The position numbers and the translations under genes were made by a program. This document shows positions 23,232-31,724 of a stretch of DNA of 64,000 nt, one piece after another. A model generated the notes under the pieces. The model saw only the letters and a list, made by a program, of their open reading frames with translations. It did not search any database and was not told where the DNA came from. Each line of letters begins with the position of its first letter. Position 1 is the first letter of the stretch. Source of the stretch: Desulfovibrio mangrovi. GTDB taxonomy: Bacteria > Desulfobacterota > Desulfovibrionia > Desulfovibrionales > Desulfovibrionaceae. The stretch lies in contig NZ_CP104208.1 of assembly GCF_026230175.1 (NCBI RefSeq), positions 1,860,001 to 1,924,000 on the forward strand, written 5' to 3'.

Positions 23232-26144
23232 TTACAGGAGTTCGGCAAGCTGCCAGCCCTTATCGGCTGCAGCCTCTTTCACTCCGGCGCCACCCAGCAC
23301 ACAAACAATCCCCTTGTTCGCGGCTTCCGACAGAATCGCGCCAAAGGCCCTGAAGTCGTCCACCGAGGTCGAAAGAATCTCGTCACGCATCTGCTGACGC
23401 CGCTCTTCCGTATCGCCTGTGAAGTAACGCGCCATGGAAGCAGCCCCCTTGGCATCGGGCAGCAGGTGGGCATCCAGTTCGCCAATGGCCCCCACGATGG
23501 CCTTTTCCAATTCATCGGCACTGAGATTCACGTTGCGCAGGTACTCGGCAGAGGCGTCATAGACATCCAGAGTCTTGAGCAGGTTGGGATCGCGATAGGA
23601 TACCTGTGCAAGGGTGCCGCTGGCCCTGTCAAACGCGGCAAACGCTCCGTAAGCGCCGCCCTGCACGCGCACCTTGTCCCACAGCCAGCCCATGCGCAGG
23701 TGCTTGAAAATGACATTGGCGGAACCGTGATAGGTGTAGCCAAGTTCATACAGGTTGGCAGCCTTGCCCACATAGTTGACCTGTGCGGGAATGGCAAACG
23801 CCTCATGCAGCATGGCAGCAGAGAAGGACCACGCGGCACCGGCACTCTCCCGTTCGGGCAACGAAGCCAGAAAAGCCTCGGCATGCGGGAGAACGTTCTT
23901 CCATCCGGCATCATCCACGGTAATGTTCATCAACGCGCCGTTCCGGCGCACCAGCATTTCACGCACGGCCTTCAGGTTGGCAAGAATGTTCGGCCACTCC
24001 ACTTCAAAACTGGAAGCCATGCGGCGCAGGAACTGCAGGTAGGCGATGCCGTCTGTGAGCTCAGTCACCCAGCCAGCCACGCCAAAGTGGGAACGCAGAC
24101 GGGAAATGACAACCGAATGGCCCGCTGGAACAAGCTGTTCCTCGGCTCTGGCCTTCTCTTCAAGCAGAATGGAACGGAAACGCTCCTTGTCGTCCAGCTG
24201 TCCTTCCAGAAGGACTTCACCCAGCAACGAGAACAGAGCTTCCGCATTGTCCACGGTCGCCTTCGCATTCACAAGCAGCTTGACCACCGGAGCGCGGTCC
24301 TGCAACGCGGTGGTCACAAGCATATCGCCTTCAATACCACCGGTCTTGGCGGCAATGCGCATCCCCAGCTCCACGAAATCGCGCTTCGCGGTACCCATCT
24401 CGGTAAAGCAGCGGGCAAGCAGCGGCACGTAGGGAAGCATGGCCTCATCCACACCGAGCATATCGAACGTAACATCGGCATAGAGGATACCGCCCGTGGG
24501 CAGATCATGCGTCATGACACGGACGCCGGAAACTTCGGAAAACTCGGCAGGGATGGTCTTGTTCTTCAGGGGCAGATCATCCTTGGTCACGCGGGGAATG
24601 GACGCGACGGCCTCAGGATCGTCAGGCGTCTCCTGCATGGTCCGCAGGTCCTCCGCCATGACCTCAATGGCCTCCAGCGAACGGCCATCAAGCGACTCCC
24701 TGACAGCGGCAAGACGTCCTTCCTCTTCCTGCTTGCGCACTTCCTGCAGCTTCTCGTCAGGAACAAGCAATACGGTGGACCGGTGATTGTTGGTCAGGAA
24801 CGCGCAGGTGACAAGCTCCTCAAACACCCGCTCTCCGGCAGCAAGACGCTGTTTGATAGCGGCAAGCGGCGCTTCGAAGGCCAGCAGAGCCAACGGATCA
24901 CCATCGTAGAGCCAGGTGGAGAGCGAACGCACCATAACGGCAAGCCCCACAGGGAAGCGGCCGGTATTGTTCTCGCGCAGAGAGAATTCCACAGTGTTCA
25001 CGGCAGCTTCCACGCAGGCAGGGTCGATGCCCTTTTCCGCCAGCTCGCGCAGGGTATCGAAGATAAGCGCTTCAACCTTGGGGGCATCTTCAGGGTCAAT
25101 ACCCTTGAGGCCCGTGGAAAAATACATCTGACGCAATTCGGATTCCAGCCCGACGCCGGCAATATCCTCGCCGAGTCCTGATTCGATGAGAACCTTGCGC
25201 AAGGGGGATGCAGGCATGCCAATGAGGATGTGCTCCAGCATCTGGAAGGCAAAGTTGAGCTCCACTTCCACGGTTTCCGGCAGCAGCCAGTTCACCGTGA
25301 ACATGCCGCGCCTGCTCTCTTCATCCTGCGCGGGACCGGCGGCATAACCGACGACAGCCGAACGGGGAGCATCAAAGGCAGGCTGCAGCGGCACTGCGGA
25401 ATCCACCTTGAGCGGGCCGAAGCGATCAAGCAGCTTGCCGAGAATGGCAAGACGCTCTTCCTCGGGATCATCCCCCCAGAAATAGAAACGCCCGTTGGAG
25501 GGGTGGTAGTAAGTCTCGTGGAAGGTGTGGAACTGCTCGTAGGTCAGATCCGGAATTGCGGTAGGGTTGCCGCCGGAATCCAGCCCGTAGGTGATGTCGG
25601 GGAACAGCGACTGCTGCGACTGTTCTCCCAGCACGCTGTCCGGCGAGCTGTAGACGCCCTTCATCTCATTGAACACGACGCCCTTGTAGCTGAGGCGCTT
25701 AGCATCGCCGTCCACTTCATAATGCCAGCCTTCCTGCTGGAAGATGGCTTCCGTGATACGGGGAAAGAAGCAGGCGTCCAGATAGACGTCCACAAGGTTG
25801 TAAAAGTCCTGAAGATTGGTGGAGGCTACGGGATAGCAAGTCTTGTCAGGATAGGTAAAGGCGTTCAGGAAGGTCTGGAGCGAGCCCTTGAGCAGTTCGA
25901 CAAAGGGTTCCTTGACCGGATACTTTTCCGAACCGCAAAGCACGGAATGTTCCAGAATATGCGCCACCCCCGTGGAATCCGTGGGCGGAGTGCGGAATGA
26001 AACGCCGAAGACCTTGTTCTCGTCGCTGTTGACCATGGAAAGGAGCTGGGCACCGGTCACGGTGTGTCGCCACAAGCGCGCGACGGAGGCAAGCTCCGCC
26101 ACCGGTTGTTCATCCACAAGCTCAAACCCGTACATCTTGGTCAT
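23232..26144 (-). CDS. M16C-family zinc metalloprotease (PreP-like)
   Basis: 970 residues, the length of presequence-protease-like enzymes that degrade short peptides inside a closed two-half chamber. The inverted zinc motif HILEH is at residues 62-66, and the downstream Glu in GVVFNEMKGVYSS (about residue 165) completes the site. The N- and C-terminal halves each hold two M16 domains joined by a helical hinge (about 490-560). No signal peptide from the chosen ATG at 26144 (GGAGG 6 nt upstream), so it is cytoplasmic. The extra in-frame upstream codons lack family sequence. Single-gene unit. Confidence 0.95.
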   Translation of the reverse strand: MTKMYGFELVDEQPVAELASVARLWRHTVTGAQLLSMVNSDENKVFGVSFRTPPTDSTGVAHILEHSVLCGSEKYPVKEPFVELLKGSLQTFLNAFTYPDKTCYPVASTNLQDFYNLVDVYLDACFFPRITEAIFQQEGWHYEVDGDAKRLSYKGVVFNEMKGVYSSPDSVLGEQSQQSLFPDITYGLDSGGNPTAIPDLTYEQFHTFHETYYHPSNGRFYFWGDDPEEERLAILGKLLDRFGPLKVDSAVPLQPAFDAPRSAVVGYAAGPAQDEESRRGMFTVNWLLPETVEVELNFAFQMLEHILIGMPASPLRKVLIESGLGEDIAGVGLESELRQMYFSTGLKGIDPEDAPKVEALIFDTLRELAEKGIDPACVEAAVNTVEFSLRENNTGRFPVGLAVMVRSLSTWLYDGDPLALLAFEAPLAAIKQRLAAGERVFEELVTCAFLTNNHRSTVLLVPDEKLQEVRKQEEEGRLAAVRESLDGRSLEAIEVMAEDLRTMQETPDDPEAVASIPRVTKDDLPLKNKTIPAEFSEVSGVRVMTHDLPTGGILYADVTFDMLGVDEAMLPYVPLLARCFTEMGTAKRDFVELGMRIAAKTGGIEGDMLVTTALQDRAPVVKLLVNAKATVDNAEALFSLLGEVLLEGQLDDKERFRSILLEEKARAEEQLVPAGHSVVISRLRSHFGVAGWVTELTDGIAYLQFLRRMASSFEVEWPNILANLKAVREMLVRRNGALMNITVDDAGWKNVLPHAEAFLASLPERESAGAAWSFSAAMLHEAFAIPAQVNYVGKAANLYELGYTYHGSANVIFKHLRMGWLWDKVRVQGGAYGAFAAFDRASGTLAQVSYRDPNLLKTLDVYDASAEYLRNVNLSADELEKAIVGAIGELDAHLLPDAKGAASMARYFTGDTEERRQQMRDEILSTSVDDFRAFGAILSEAANKGIVCVLGGAGVKEAAADKGWQLAELL

Positions 26145-26288
26145 GCATATCCTCCGGATAGCCGTAAATAGTAGAGAAGCGGGACGGCTGCAGAGCACCC
26201 CGCATGATGTCGTCACAGAAATAATGTTCAGGGTACATAGTACACGGTGTGCCGGTAGACAAGAGCCGCGCTGCCTGTCGGAACCTGA

Positions 26289-27086
26289 TCAGGCGGACTC
26301 CGCCAGAAGACGCCCTATCTCGGCGTACACCTTTACTACCTGCGGTTCCATTTCCACGCAGAGCTGTCGTGCCTCCTGCACATCACCGCTCCGTGCGGCA
26401 TACTCAATCTCGCGGGCCACCAGAGCCGGGCCATCCGCAACGATGTCGAGCGCAGAACCGGCAAGGGAATGGGCCACTTCGGCCACTTCCTCAAGCCAGC
26501 CTTCCTCTGAGGCGACCTTCAACGCGGCAAATTCTCTGGGCAGAGATTCCTGCATAAGCGCATACAAACTATATACGTCGTCTTTCTCAAGGCCGAATTC
26601 GGAAAGAATGTAATCCAGCTGGCGCAACTGGCCGTCCTTAACCTGAGCCACTTCCTCAGCGCCCCCGGGCTCCACCTGACGTCCCTTATGCAACATGACG
26701 TCACGCACGGTTTTCAGCAAAGCCGTAATACGCACAGGCTTGATGAGTACACCGTCAACGCCGGCTTTCATGAACCGCTCCCGGTCACCCTCCGATTGGC
26801 TTCCCGAAAGAACGATAACGGGAATGGAGGCATCAACCCTGTCCGTCACCGAGGAGCGGATGGCCTCGGTCGCCTCCACGCCGTCCATTTCCGGCAGCAC
26901 GGCATCCATGACCAGAACGTCGAAGACGTCCCGAAGCAGCTCCGCCAAAACCTCGCGCCCTTTTGCAACGGACACCACGGTATGCCCGCGACGCTCCAGC
27001 ATGGCCGTATAAATCCTGCGGTTAAGCATACTTTCATCGGCAATGAGGATACGCAAGGAGCGCAAGGGACTGTCCGGTATCGTCAT
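26289..27086 (-). CDS. Receiver-Hpt two-domain phosphorelay protein
   Basis: 265 residues. Receiver domain (about 10-130) with Asp61 (VLVMDAVLPEMDG) and Lys116 (LIKPVR), followed by an Hpt domain with His206 in AHSLAGSALD. Such proteins can take phosphate from a kinase and pass it on without DNA binding. The ATG overlaps the stop of the GGDEF gene by 4 bp, so the diguanylate cyclase and this protein are translationally coupled and probably act in one pathway. Confidence 0.88.
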   Translation of the reverse strand: MTIPDSPLRSLRILIADESMLNRRIYTAMLERRGHTVVSVAKGREVLAELLRDVFDVLVMDAVLPEMDGVEATEAIRSSVTDRVDASIPVIVLSGSQSEGDRERFMKAGVDGVLIKPVRITALLKTVRDVMLHKGRQVEPGGAEEVAQVKDGQLRQLDYILSEFGLEKDDVYSLYALMQESLPREFAALKVASEEGWLEEVAEVAHSLAGSALDIVADGPALVAREIEYAARSGDVQEARQLCVEMEPQVVKVYAEIGRLLAESA

Positions 27087-27901
27087 GAGGCTTCCCCTTT
27101 GGGTTTCTTCCGGAGGTTCTCTGCATCTGCGTCTGAAACATTATCCATGACTACCACCCTGTTTCTGCCTTCGGCCTTGGCCACATAGAGCGCCCTGTCC
27201 GCAAGGGCATAGACGACATCAGGTTCGTTACGGTGTTCAGCGCGCACGGAAACACCGAACGACGATGTTATGTGTATGCTCTCCCCGCCATGCACGGCGA
27301 TAGGCGTATCCTGAACCGCCAAACGCATTCGCTCAGCCAGAACCTTGCCCCCAGCCACATCCGTGTCCGGCAGCAGGACGGCGAACTCCTCCCCGCCTAC
27401 GCGGGCAACCATGTCCGAATCCCGGGCGCAGTCTTGCAAGATGCGGGCTACGGCTTGCAGAACTTCGTCACCCACCTGATGCCCATAGGTGTCGTTCACA
27501 CGCTTGAAATGATCAATGTCCGCTATGATAAGCGCCAGCGGGTTCTTCTGGCGGGCGCAGCGGGCAACCTCCTGACGGAAGCGTATATGGAAGAAACGGG
27601 GATTGCAGAGGCCGGTGAGGGAATCGAGATAACTGAGTTCGGCAAAGCGTTGCTCATGCCTGCCCACAATATAGCCGAACACGGCAAAGACACAGATGGT
27701 GCCGATGGCCATGTATCCATAGAGCCAGTACCAGAATGAATCGTCGCATGCTTCAAGCCCCATCCACTGAGACAGAAACAGCCAGCCCACAGGAGCACCA
27801 ACGCCAAGCAGTATTCCCTGCAGCAGGCGTTTGATCCGGGTTCGTGAAATCCCGAAAAAAAGTCTCAGGGCAGCCAGCCCTGAAAGCAGTAAACGTATCA
27901 C
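27083..27901 (-). CDS. Membrane diguanylate cyclase (GGDEF)
   Basis: 272 residues from the GTG at 27901 (GGAG 8 nt upstream); an earlier GTG at 27910 has no spaced ribosome binding site. Two membrane helices (about 26-46 and 60-80) are followed by a GGDEF domain with active site GGEEF (about 169-173) and the inhibitory RxxD site (RDSD, 160-163), so it should make cyclic di-GMP from two GTP and be feedback-inhibited. The sensory part is minimal, so input probably comes from a partner such as the receiver-Hpt protein encoded next. Confidence 0.92.
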   Translation of the reverse strand: MIRLLLSGLAALRLFFGISRTRIKRLLQGILLGVGAPVGWLFLSQWMGLEACDDSFWYWLYGYMAIGTICVFAVFGYIVGRHEQRFAELSYLDSLTGLCNPRFFHIRFRQEVARCARQKNPLALIIADIDHFKRVNDTYGHQVGDEVLQAVARILQDCARDSDMVARVGGEEFAVLLPDTDVAGGKVLAERMRLAVQDTPIAVHGGESIHITSSFGVSVRAEHRNEPDVVYALADRALYVAKAEGRNRVVVMDNVSDADAENLRKKPKGEAS

Positions 27902-27927
27902 CCTTCCCACTCCGCGTAGCCAGTCTG

Positions 27928-28677
27928 TTACCGCATATAGGAACGCGCCACACGGAACACGTCTTCATACTCAAGACGCATGCCTATGGCCACACACATC
28001 TCCGTGGACATGAGCATTTTACGGCGGGTTTCCGAAAGCACCGCTGCCTTGTGCTCCTTGAGCCACTTGCGCACGAAGGGGGCATCAAACCCGTCTATAA
28101 CCATGGAAAGCCCTTCCCTGAAGTAGCGGGAGGACACATAGGCCAGCAAAGGCTGACAGCCGGACTTGCTTTCATGGCGCGAGAGCAGCACGTAGAACAG
28201 CAGGGTGACGATGAGCTTATCATCCAGCGACTTGTGTCCCACGTCGAAAAAACGCTCCTGTCCGGCCTGATGCTCGGGCACAAGCTTGAGCAGCTCCTGG
28301 GATAACGCCTTGGCCTTGTCTTCCGAAATGGGGGGAGCAGGATACTGGGCCAGCAGTTTGGCCAACGTTCTGTGCGGATTCTCGCCAGTGGCAACGTCGA
28401 GTATCGCCACGCGCATAAGATTGAACCGCCGTGCGGTCTCGCCAAGCAGGGTTTCCATCTTGGCATGAGCCAACATGCGCACCCGGTCGTCGGAATAGCC
28501 GCAGAATCCGACATCAAGCAGATGTCGTACGAACGGTTCCGTCGTATACTGGGCCTCTTCCTCCAGCGCCTTGAAATTACGCTTGCTGCCCACCAGCTTC
28601 TTCAGTGAAAGCCAGTAGGCGGCAACTCCTTCCAGAGGAAGCTCCAGAATATCAAAGTCTTTCTGTACTTCTGACAT
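27928..28677 (-). CDS. Conserved-looking protein of unknown function, first gene of a signalling operon
   Basis: 249 residues, soluble, mostly helical, no motif I recognise. Hydrophobic and charged residues alternate as in helical-repeat or metal-independent HDOD-like regulatory folds, but no HD or HDOD residues are evident. It begins at 28677 with only a weak GGTGG upstream and ends 26 bp before the GGDEF start. Its place at the head of an operon with a diguanylate cyclase and a receiver-Hpt protein suggests a signalling input or output role. Confidence 0.7.
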   Translation of the reverse strand: MSEVQKDFDILELPLEGVAAYWLSLKKLVGSKRNFKALEEEAQYTTEPFVRHLLDVGFCGYSDDRVRMLAHAKMETLLGETARRFNLMRVAILDVATGENPHRTLAKLLAQYPAPPISEDKAKALSQELLKLVPEHQAGQERFFDVGHKSLDDKLIVTLLFYVLLSRHESKSGCQPLLAYVSSRYFREGLSMVIDGFDAPFVRKWLKEHKAAVLSETRRKMLMSTEMCVAIGMRLEYEDVFRVARSYMR

Positions 28678-28773
28678 AAACTACCACCAACCCCGAAAGA
28701 CAATACGCATTGTCCCCCTGTATTCTAGCCTGAATACAGGACGACAAGCGCATTGGCAAGGTTGGGGTGTTTT

Positions 28774-29079
28774 TTACAGCGAAATAACCGAGTTATCCGC
28801 CATGGCAAAGGAGCAGTATTCGTACCTGTCCGCTTCTGCATCATTATACCACTGACCTTTGCTGAGATAGCGGAAACGATAGTCCTTGCCGGTCTCCAGC
28901 TCCACGAGCGCAGAGAAGGAACCGTCCTTGTTTTTCTTCATGGGGCAGGCGTTTTCATTCCATCCGTTGAAATCGCCGACGACGAACAGTTCGTTGCAAC
29001 CATTCGCTTCATCCTTGTTCAGACTAAATTTTACCTTGCACACGGGACGGCTCTTCAGAAACTGCTTGTTCAGTGACAT
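28774..29079 (-). CDS. Stand-alone glycogen-binding (CBM48/isoamylase-N-like) domain protein
   Basis: 101 residues consisting only of an early-set domain of the CBM48/AMPK-beta type: VVGDFNGWNENACPMKKNKDG, then FSALVELETGKDYRFRYLS and a WYNDAEADRYE segment that matches the conserved carbohydrate-binding face. No catalytic domain is attached. In some bacteria such mini-proteins lie near glycogen or stress genes; here there is no carbohydrate gene nearby. GAGGAGAGG precedes the ATG. A 14-bp palindrome GGTGTACATACACC lies upstream at 29119-29132. Confidence 0.85.
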   Translation of the reverse strand: MSLNKQFLKSRPVCKVKFSLNKDEANGCNELFVVGDFNGWNENACPMKKNKDGSFSALVELETGKDYRFRYLSKGQWYNDAEADRYEYCSFAMADNSVISL

Positions 29080-29297
29080 ATACCTCTCCTCACGGGCAGA
29101 CGGTTTTTACATGATTACGGTGTACATACACCAAATCGCGCGCCATTTCCATGGCAAACCGATTATTATTATCTGCCGACGACCTGAGAAGAACAGCAAC
29201 ACTGTCGAATATGACCTGCAAAACGTATCCAATACGGATTAGTGCAAAAAGCAGGGCCCTGGATGCACAGATAGACAATGGGGAGAGAAAAAAGAAA

Positions 29298-29313
29298 TGC
29301 GCCGGACGGCGCA
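29298..29313 (-). terminator. Second terminator of the HTH operon
   Basis: GCGCCG and CGGCGC form a tight hairpin. On the minus strand TTTCTTTTTT follows directly. Confidence 0.65.
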
Positions 29314-29413
29314 CTATGCAGAAAACAGCACTTTACAGAAAGGACTAGAAAAGCGCGGCTCGCGAACTACAAGCCGAAAGGCGGCACCGCACTTGCCGCC
29401 CGAAAAGACAGTT

Positions 29414-29437
29414 GGCCTTCCGATCTGGCGGAAGGCC
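29414..29437 (-). terminator. First terminator of the HTH operon
   Basis: GGCCTTCC (29414-29421) with GGAAGGCC (29430-29437), 10 bp after the stop at 29447. The U tract is interrupted (CTGTCTTTT). Confidence 0.65.
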
Positions 29438-29446
29438 CGACGCACA

Positions 29447-29839
29447 CTACTGATTAACAGCCTTAAGCGTCTGCTCAAGCGACTGCAGGAACTCTTCGCT
29501 ACGGCCGGAACCATCCAGCCCGCAAAGCCCCTTCACTGCGGTCATGAGCAGATCAAGCTGCACAGTAACGTCGAAAAGGCCGTTGTTAATGCGGCACATT
29601 TCGCCATCAACCTGCAGCAGATACACGCGGCGGTCCTTATTCACACCGTCACTGGTGACAATGGAATACACCTGCTGGTTCTGGTCCGTCACATACAGCC
29701 GCTGGCGGGTCATCACGCCGGTCTCTTCGTCATAGTATGAGCTTTCAGAGTACAATCTGCCCCTGAACGTGATGTCGGCACCAACATCATTCAGCAGGGT
29801 GATTTCCTCCATCACGGCTTTTGCCTGTTCATTGCTCAT
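29447..29839 (-). CDS. Protein of unknown function, partner of the small HTH protein
   Basis: 130 residues, soluble, no recognised family. It reads as a beta-rich core (residues 20-75: ADITFRGRLYSESSYYD, RLYVTDQNQQVYSIVTSDG, RRVYLLQVDGEMCRI) followed by a helical tail. AAGGAGG lies 7 nt before the ATG, the strongest ribosome binding site nearby. It follows the HTH gene by 16 bp and shares its promoter. The Tyr/Asp-rich repeats might bind another protein. Function unassigned. Confidence 0.75.
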   Translation of the reverse strand: MSNEQAKAVMEEITLLNDVGADITFRGRLYSESSYYDEETGVMTRQRLYVTDQNQQVYSIVTSDGVNKDRRVYLLQVDGEMCRINNGLFDVTVQLDLLMTAVKGLCGLDGSGRSEEFLQSLEQTLKAVNQ

Positions 29840-29855
29840 ACCCGTTCCTCCTTAC

Positions 29856-30137
29856 TTAGGTGGGTAAGGTTAGCTGTTCCGGCCCTTTGGGCTTCTTCGG
29901 CTTTTCCTGCACCGGTTCGGGTTCCGGTTCAGGCTCAATCACCTGCTCCGTCTTCTCGAACAGGGCACCTCCGCCCATGGAACTCCAGAACGCCTCCAAA
30001 TCGGCACGTGAAACACGGTAGCCTCTACCCAGCTTGGCAGCCCTCAGGGTACCATCCTTGATGGCCCTGCGGATGGTCTCCTTGTGGCAGCTCAACAGTT
30101 CGGCCGCCTCACCCAATGTGTACGTCTGTTTGGTCAT
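29856..30137 (-). CDS. Excisionase/MerR-type helix-turn-helix small DNA-binding protein
   Basis: 93 residues. Residues 5-52 are a HTH_17/excisionase-type domain (YTLGEAAELLSCHKETIRRAIKDGTLRAAKLGRGYRVSRADLEAFW), as in phage excisionases and many plasmid or chromosomal regulators. The tail is acidic then basic (EPEPEPEP, KPKKPKGPEQ), probably disordered. No integrase or other mobile-element gene is nearby. The upstream low-GC region has a repeated operator-like sequence over the promoter, so self-control is likely. The ribosome binding site is weak. Confidence 0.82.
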   Translation of the reverse strand: MTKQTYTLGEAAELLSCHKETIRRAIKDGTLRAAKLGRGYRVSRADLEAFWSSMGGGALFEKTEQVIEPEPEPEPVQEKPKKPKGPEQLTLPT

Positions 30138-30259
30138 TGTTGCGCAGTAACCCTTGTCAAATCAGCCTTGGCACGAGCAGCAACACAACGAGGAACACAC
30201 AACTGGGGGATCATGTCCTCTCAACTCACCAAGCCACGGTTATCAGATGCTACGCATGA

Positions 30260-30289
30260 CAATTACCACTCAAAAACAACTATTGTCAA
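30260..30289 (-). promoter_or_regulatory. Promoter of the HTH operon
   Basis: Minus strand TTGACA (30289-30284), 18 bp, TAATTG (30265-30260). The leader is about 115 nt. Confidence 0.6.
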
Positions 30290-30339
30290 CAATGCTCACA
30301 TAAACTTCGTTTGGGCACGATAATCAACTATGATCAACA
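30277..30339. repeat. Two related 15-bp direct repeats, operator candidates
   Basis: CAACTATTGTCAACA (30277-30291) and CAACTATGATCAACA (30325-30339), 13 of 15 identical, 48 bp apart. The first covers the -35 box of the HTH operon. Confidence 0.5.
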
Positions 30340-30545
30340 CTGGACAACATTCAACCACACATCACTCTCATTCGACACACTGTGCCACACCATGAGCGAA
30401 TAAACACCGGTCAAGACATCTGGAAGCTTACAAACCACACAGAACAACACCTCTTGACGCTTGCGCCCTGTTTGCGCCTTTTTGAGCAAATACTTACAGC
30501 CGGAGTCTGCCCAGAGTTGCTCAAAACCTATGCGCAGCAAAAGAA

Positions 30546-30570
30546 AAGCCCCCGCACCGGGCGGGGGCTT
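30546..30570 (-). terminator. Terminator of the PAS response-regulator unit
   Basis: AAGCCCCCGC (30546-30555) with GCGGGGGCTT (30561-30570). The minus strand continues TTCTTTTG. Confidence 0.85.
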
Positions 30571-30591
30571 GGATTGTTGCATGAAAAACCC

Positions 30592-31704
30592 TTATTTTCT
30601 GGACGGCATCAGCCTGAAGATCTGCACGCATCCCTGTACTGTTCCGTCGGCAAGGCGTAGCGGGGTAACGGAGTTATAGAACTCCGGACCATCCGGCACA
30701 AACCGCACCCAGCCACTATGCTCCTTGCCATCGGCAAGAAAACGGGCAAAGGGGCATTCGCCGCTGCATGGCGCAGAGTCGCCGGCAAAAGGAAAGAGAG
30801 ACAGGTTCACACCGCCGCTTTCGTCACCCACATGCTTGAAAAATGCTTTATTGGCCGCCAGAACGGATCTGTCCATTCCCATGATGACAACCATGTCGGG
30901 TATGGCGTCAATGGTGCTGCGCAACACGTCCAGCTCGGCAGACTCCCCTCCTCCGGCACTGCAACGCGGAACAAGCACGGAACAGTAGTGAACGTCCCGG
31001 CCCTGGGCATCAGGCATGCAATCGGCATACTCCATAACGTCCAACGTTCCGCCCCCGCGCAGATACAAGCGTGCGGGTAGCGACTGAGGCGAATCAGGGG
31101 CGGTCCGCATGCAGCGGAGCATCATACTTCTATGTTCGGCCGCCTCGTACAGGCTGTCCACAGAAAGTACGGACTCCTGCAACTGTGCCGGGGAATCATA
31201 CCCGAGCATACGGGCCAAAGCAGCATTACACTCCACAATCGTTCCGGACATGTCGGCCACATACATGCCTACCGGGGCATCATTAAAATACCCCTTGTAC
31301 CGCGCAGCCTGTTCCCACAATCTTTGCCTCATGGCCTGATGGTGACGCAAAATGCTCAGGTTGACGCGCAGTTCATCCGCACTGACCGGCTTCTTGATCA
31401 GGCCAAGCGCACCACTTTCTACCACCTGTTCCAGAACAGCCTTGTCGGATGCCCCCGTGATGAACAACGTGGGAATGGCCAGTTCCGTTACTATGGTGCG
31501 GGCCGCATCCACGCCCGAGATCTCATCGCTGAGAAATATGTCCATCAGCACGGCATCCGGTTGCAGGGTGCGCGCAGCTTCCACGGCACTTGCCCCGCTG
31601 CTGGCTACACCGCACACGACATGCCCCTCGGCCTCAAGCAGAACCTTGAGCAGGGTCGCACTCAACTTATCATCTTCGGCTATGAGAATACGCAAAGAAA
31701 CCAT
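30592..31704 (-). CDS. Response regulator with receiver and two PAS domains
   Basis: About 370 residues. Receiver 1-120 (Asp55 in VLMDIFLS; Lys at IKKPVS), a first PAS domain from about 135 (RYKGYFNDAPVGMYVADMSGTIVECNAALARMLGYDS) and a second from about 260 (LDVLRSTIDAIPDMVVIMGMDR). The second holds a CSGECPF cysteine group. There is no catalytic or DNA-binding output. The ATG at 31704 is preferred over a TTG 12 bp upstream. It lies 20 bp after the PAS histidine kinase and is surely its partner. Confidence 0.88.
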   Translation of the reverse strand: MVSLRILIAEDDKLSATLLKVLLEAEGHVVCGVASSGASAVEAARTLQPDAVLMDIFLSDEISGVDAARTIVTELAIPTLFITGASDKAVLEQVVESGALGLIKKPVSADELRVNLSILRHHQAMRQRLWEQAARYKGYFNDAPVGMYVADMSGTIVECNAALARMLGYDSPAQLQESVLSVDSLYEAAEHRSMMLRCMRTAPDSPQSLPARLYLRGGGTLDVMEYADCMPDAQGRDVHYCSVLVPRCSAGGGESAELDVLRSTIDAIPDMVVIMGMDRSVLAANKAFFKHVGDESGGVNLSLFPFAGDSAPCSGECPFARFLADGKEHSGWVRFVPDGPEFYNSVTPLRLADGTVQGCVQIFRLMPSRK

Positions 31705-31724
31705 GGAGATTTCCAAGCCTCAGC

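Larger units (their letters stand above)
29080..29446. other. Intergenic region with two terminators and a palindrome
   Basis: About 370 bp with no supported gene. It holds two leftward terminators (29298-29313 and 29414-29437) for the unit to its right and GGTGTACATACACC (29119-29132), a possible operator of the glycogen-binding-domain gene. Confidence 0.55.
30138..30545. other. Low-GC intergenic region with repeated operator-like 15-mers
   Basis: About 410 bp, clearly richer in A and T than its surroundings, without a supported gene. It contains the promoter (30260-30289) and the two related 15-mers (30277-30291 and 30325-30339) described separately. A third partial copy (ACAACATTCAACC) follows near 30345. 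Confidence 0.55.

Noticed and set aside
23190-25181. 663-codon open frame antisense to the M16C protease gene
   Set aside because: The opposite strand encodes a full-length protease with its zinc motif; the antisense frame has no recognisable protein.
29090-29314. 74-codon minus-strand frame in the gap
   Set aside because: It would start at GTG inside a terminator hairpin without a ribosome binding site.
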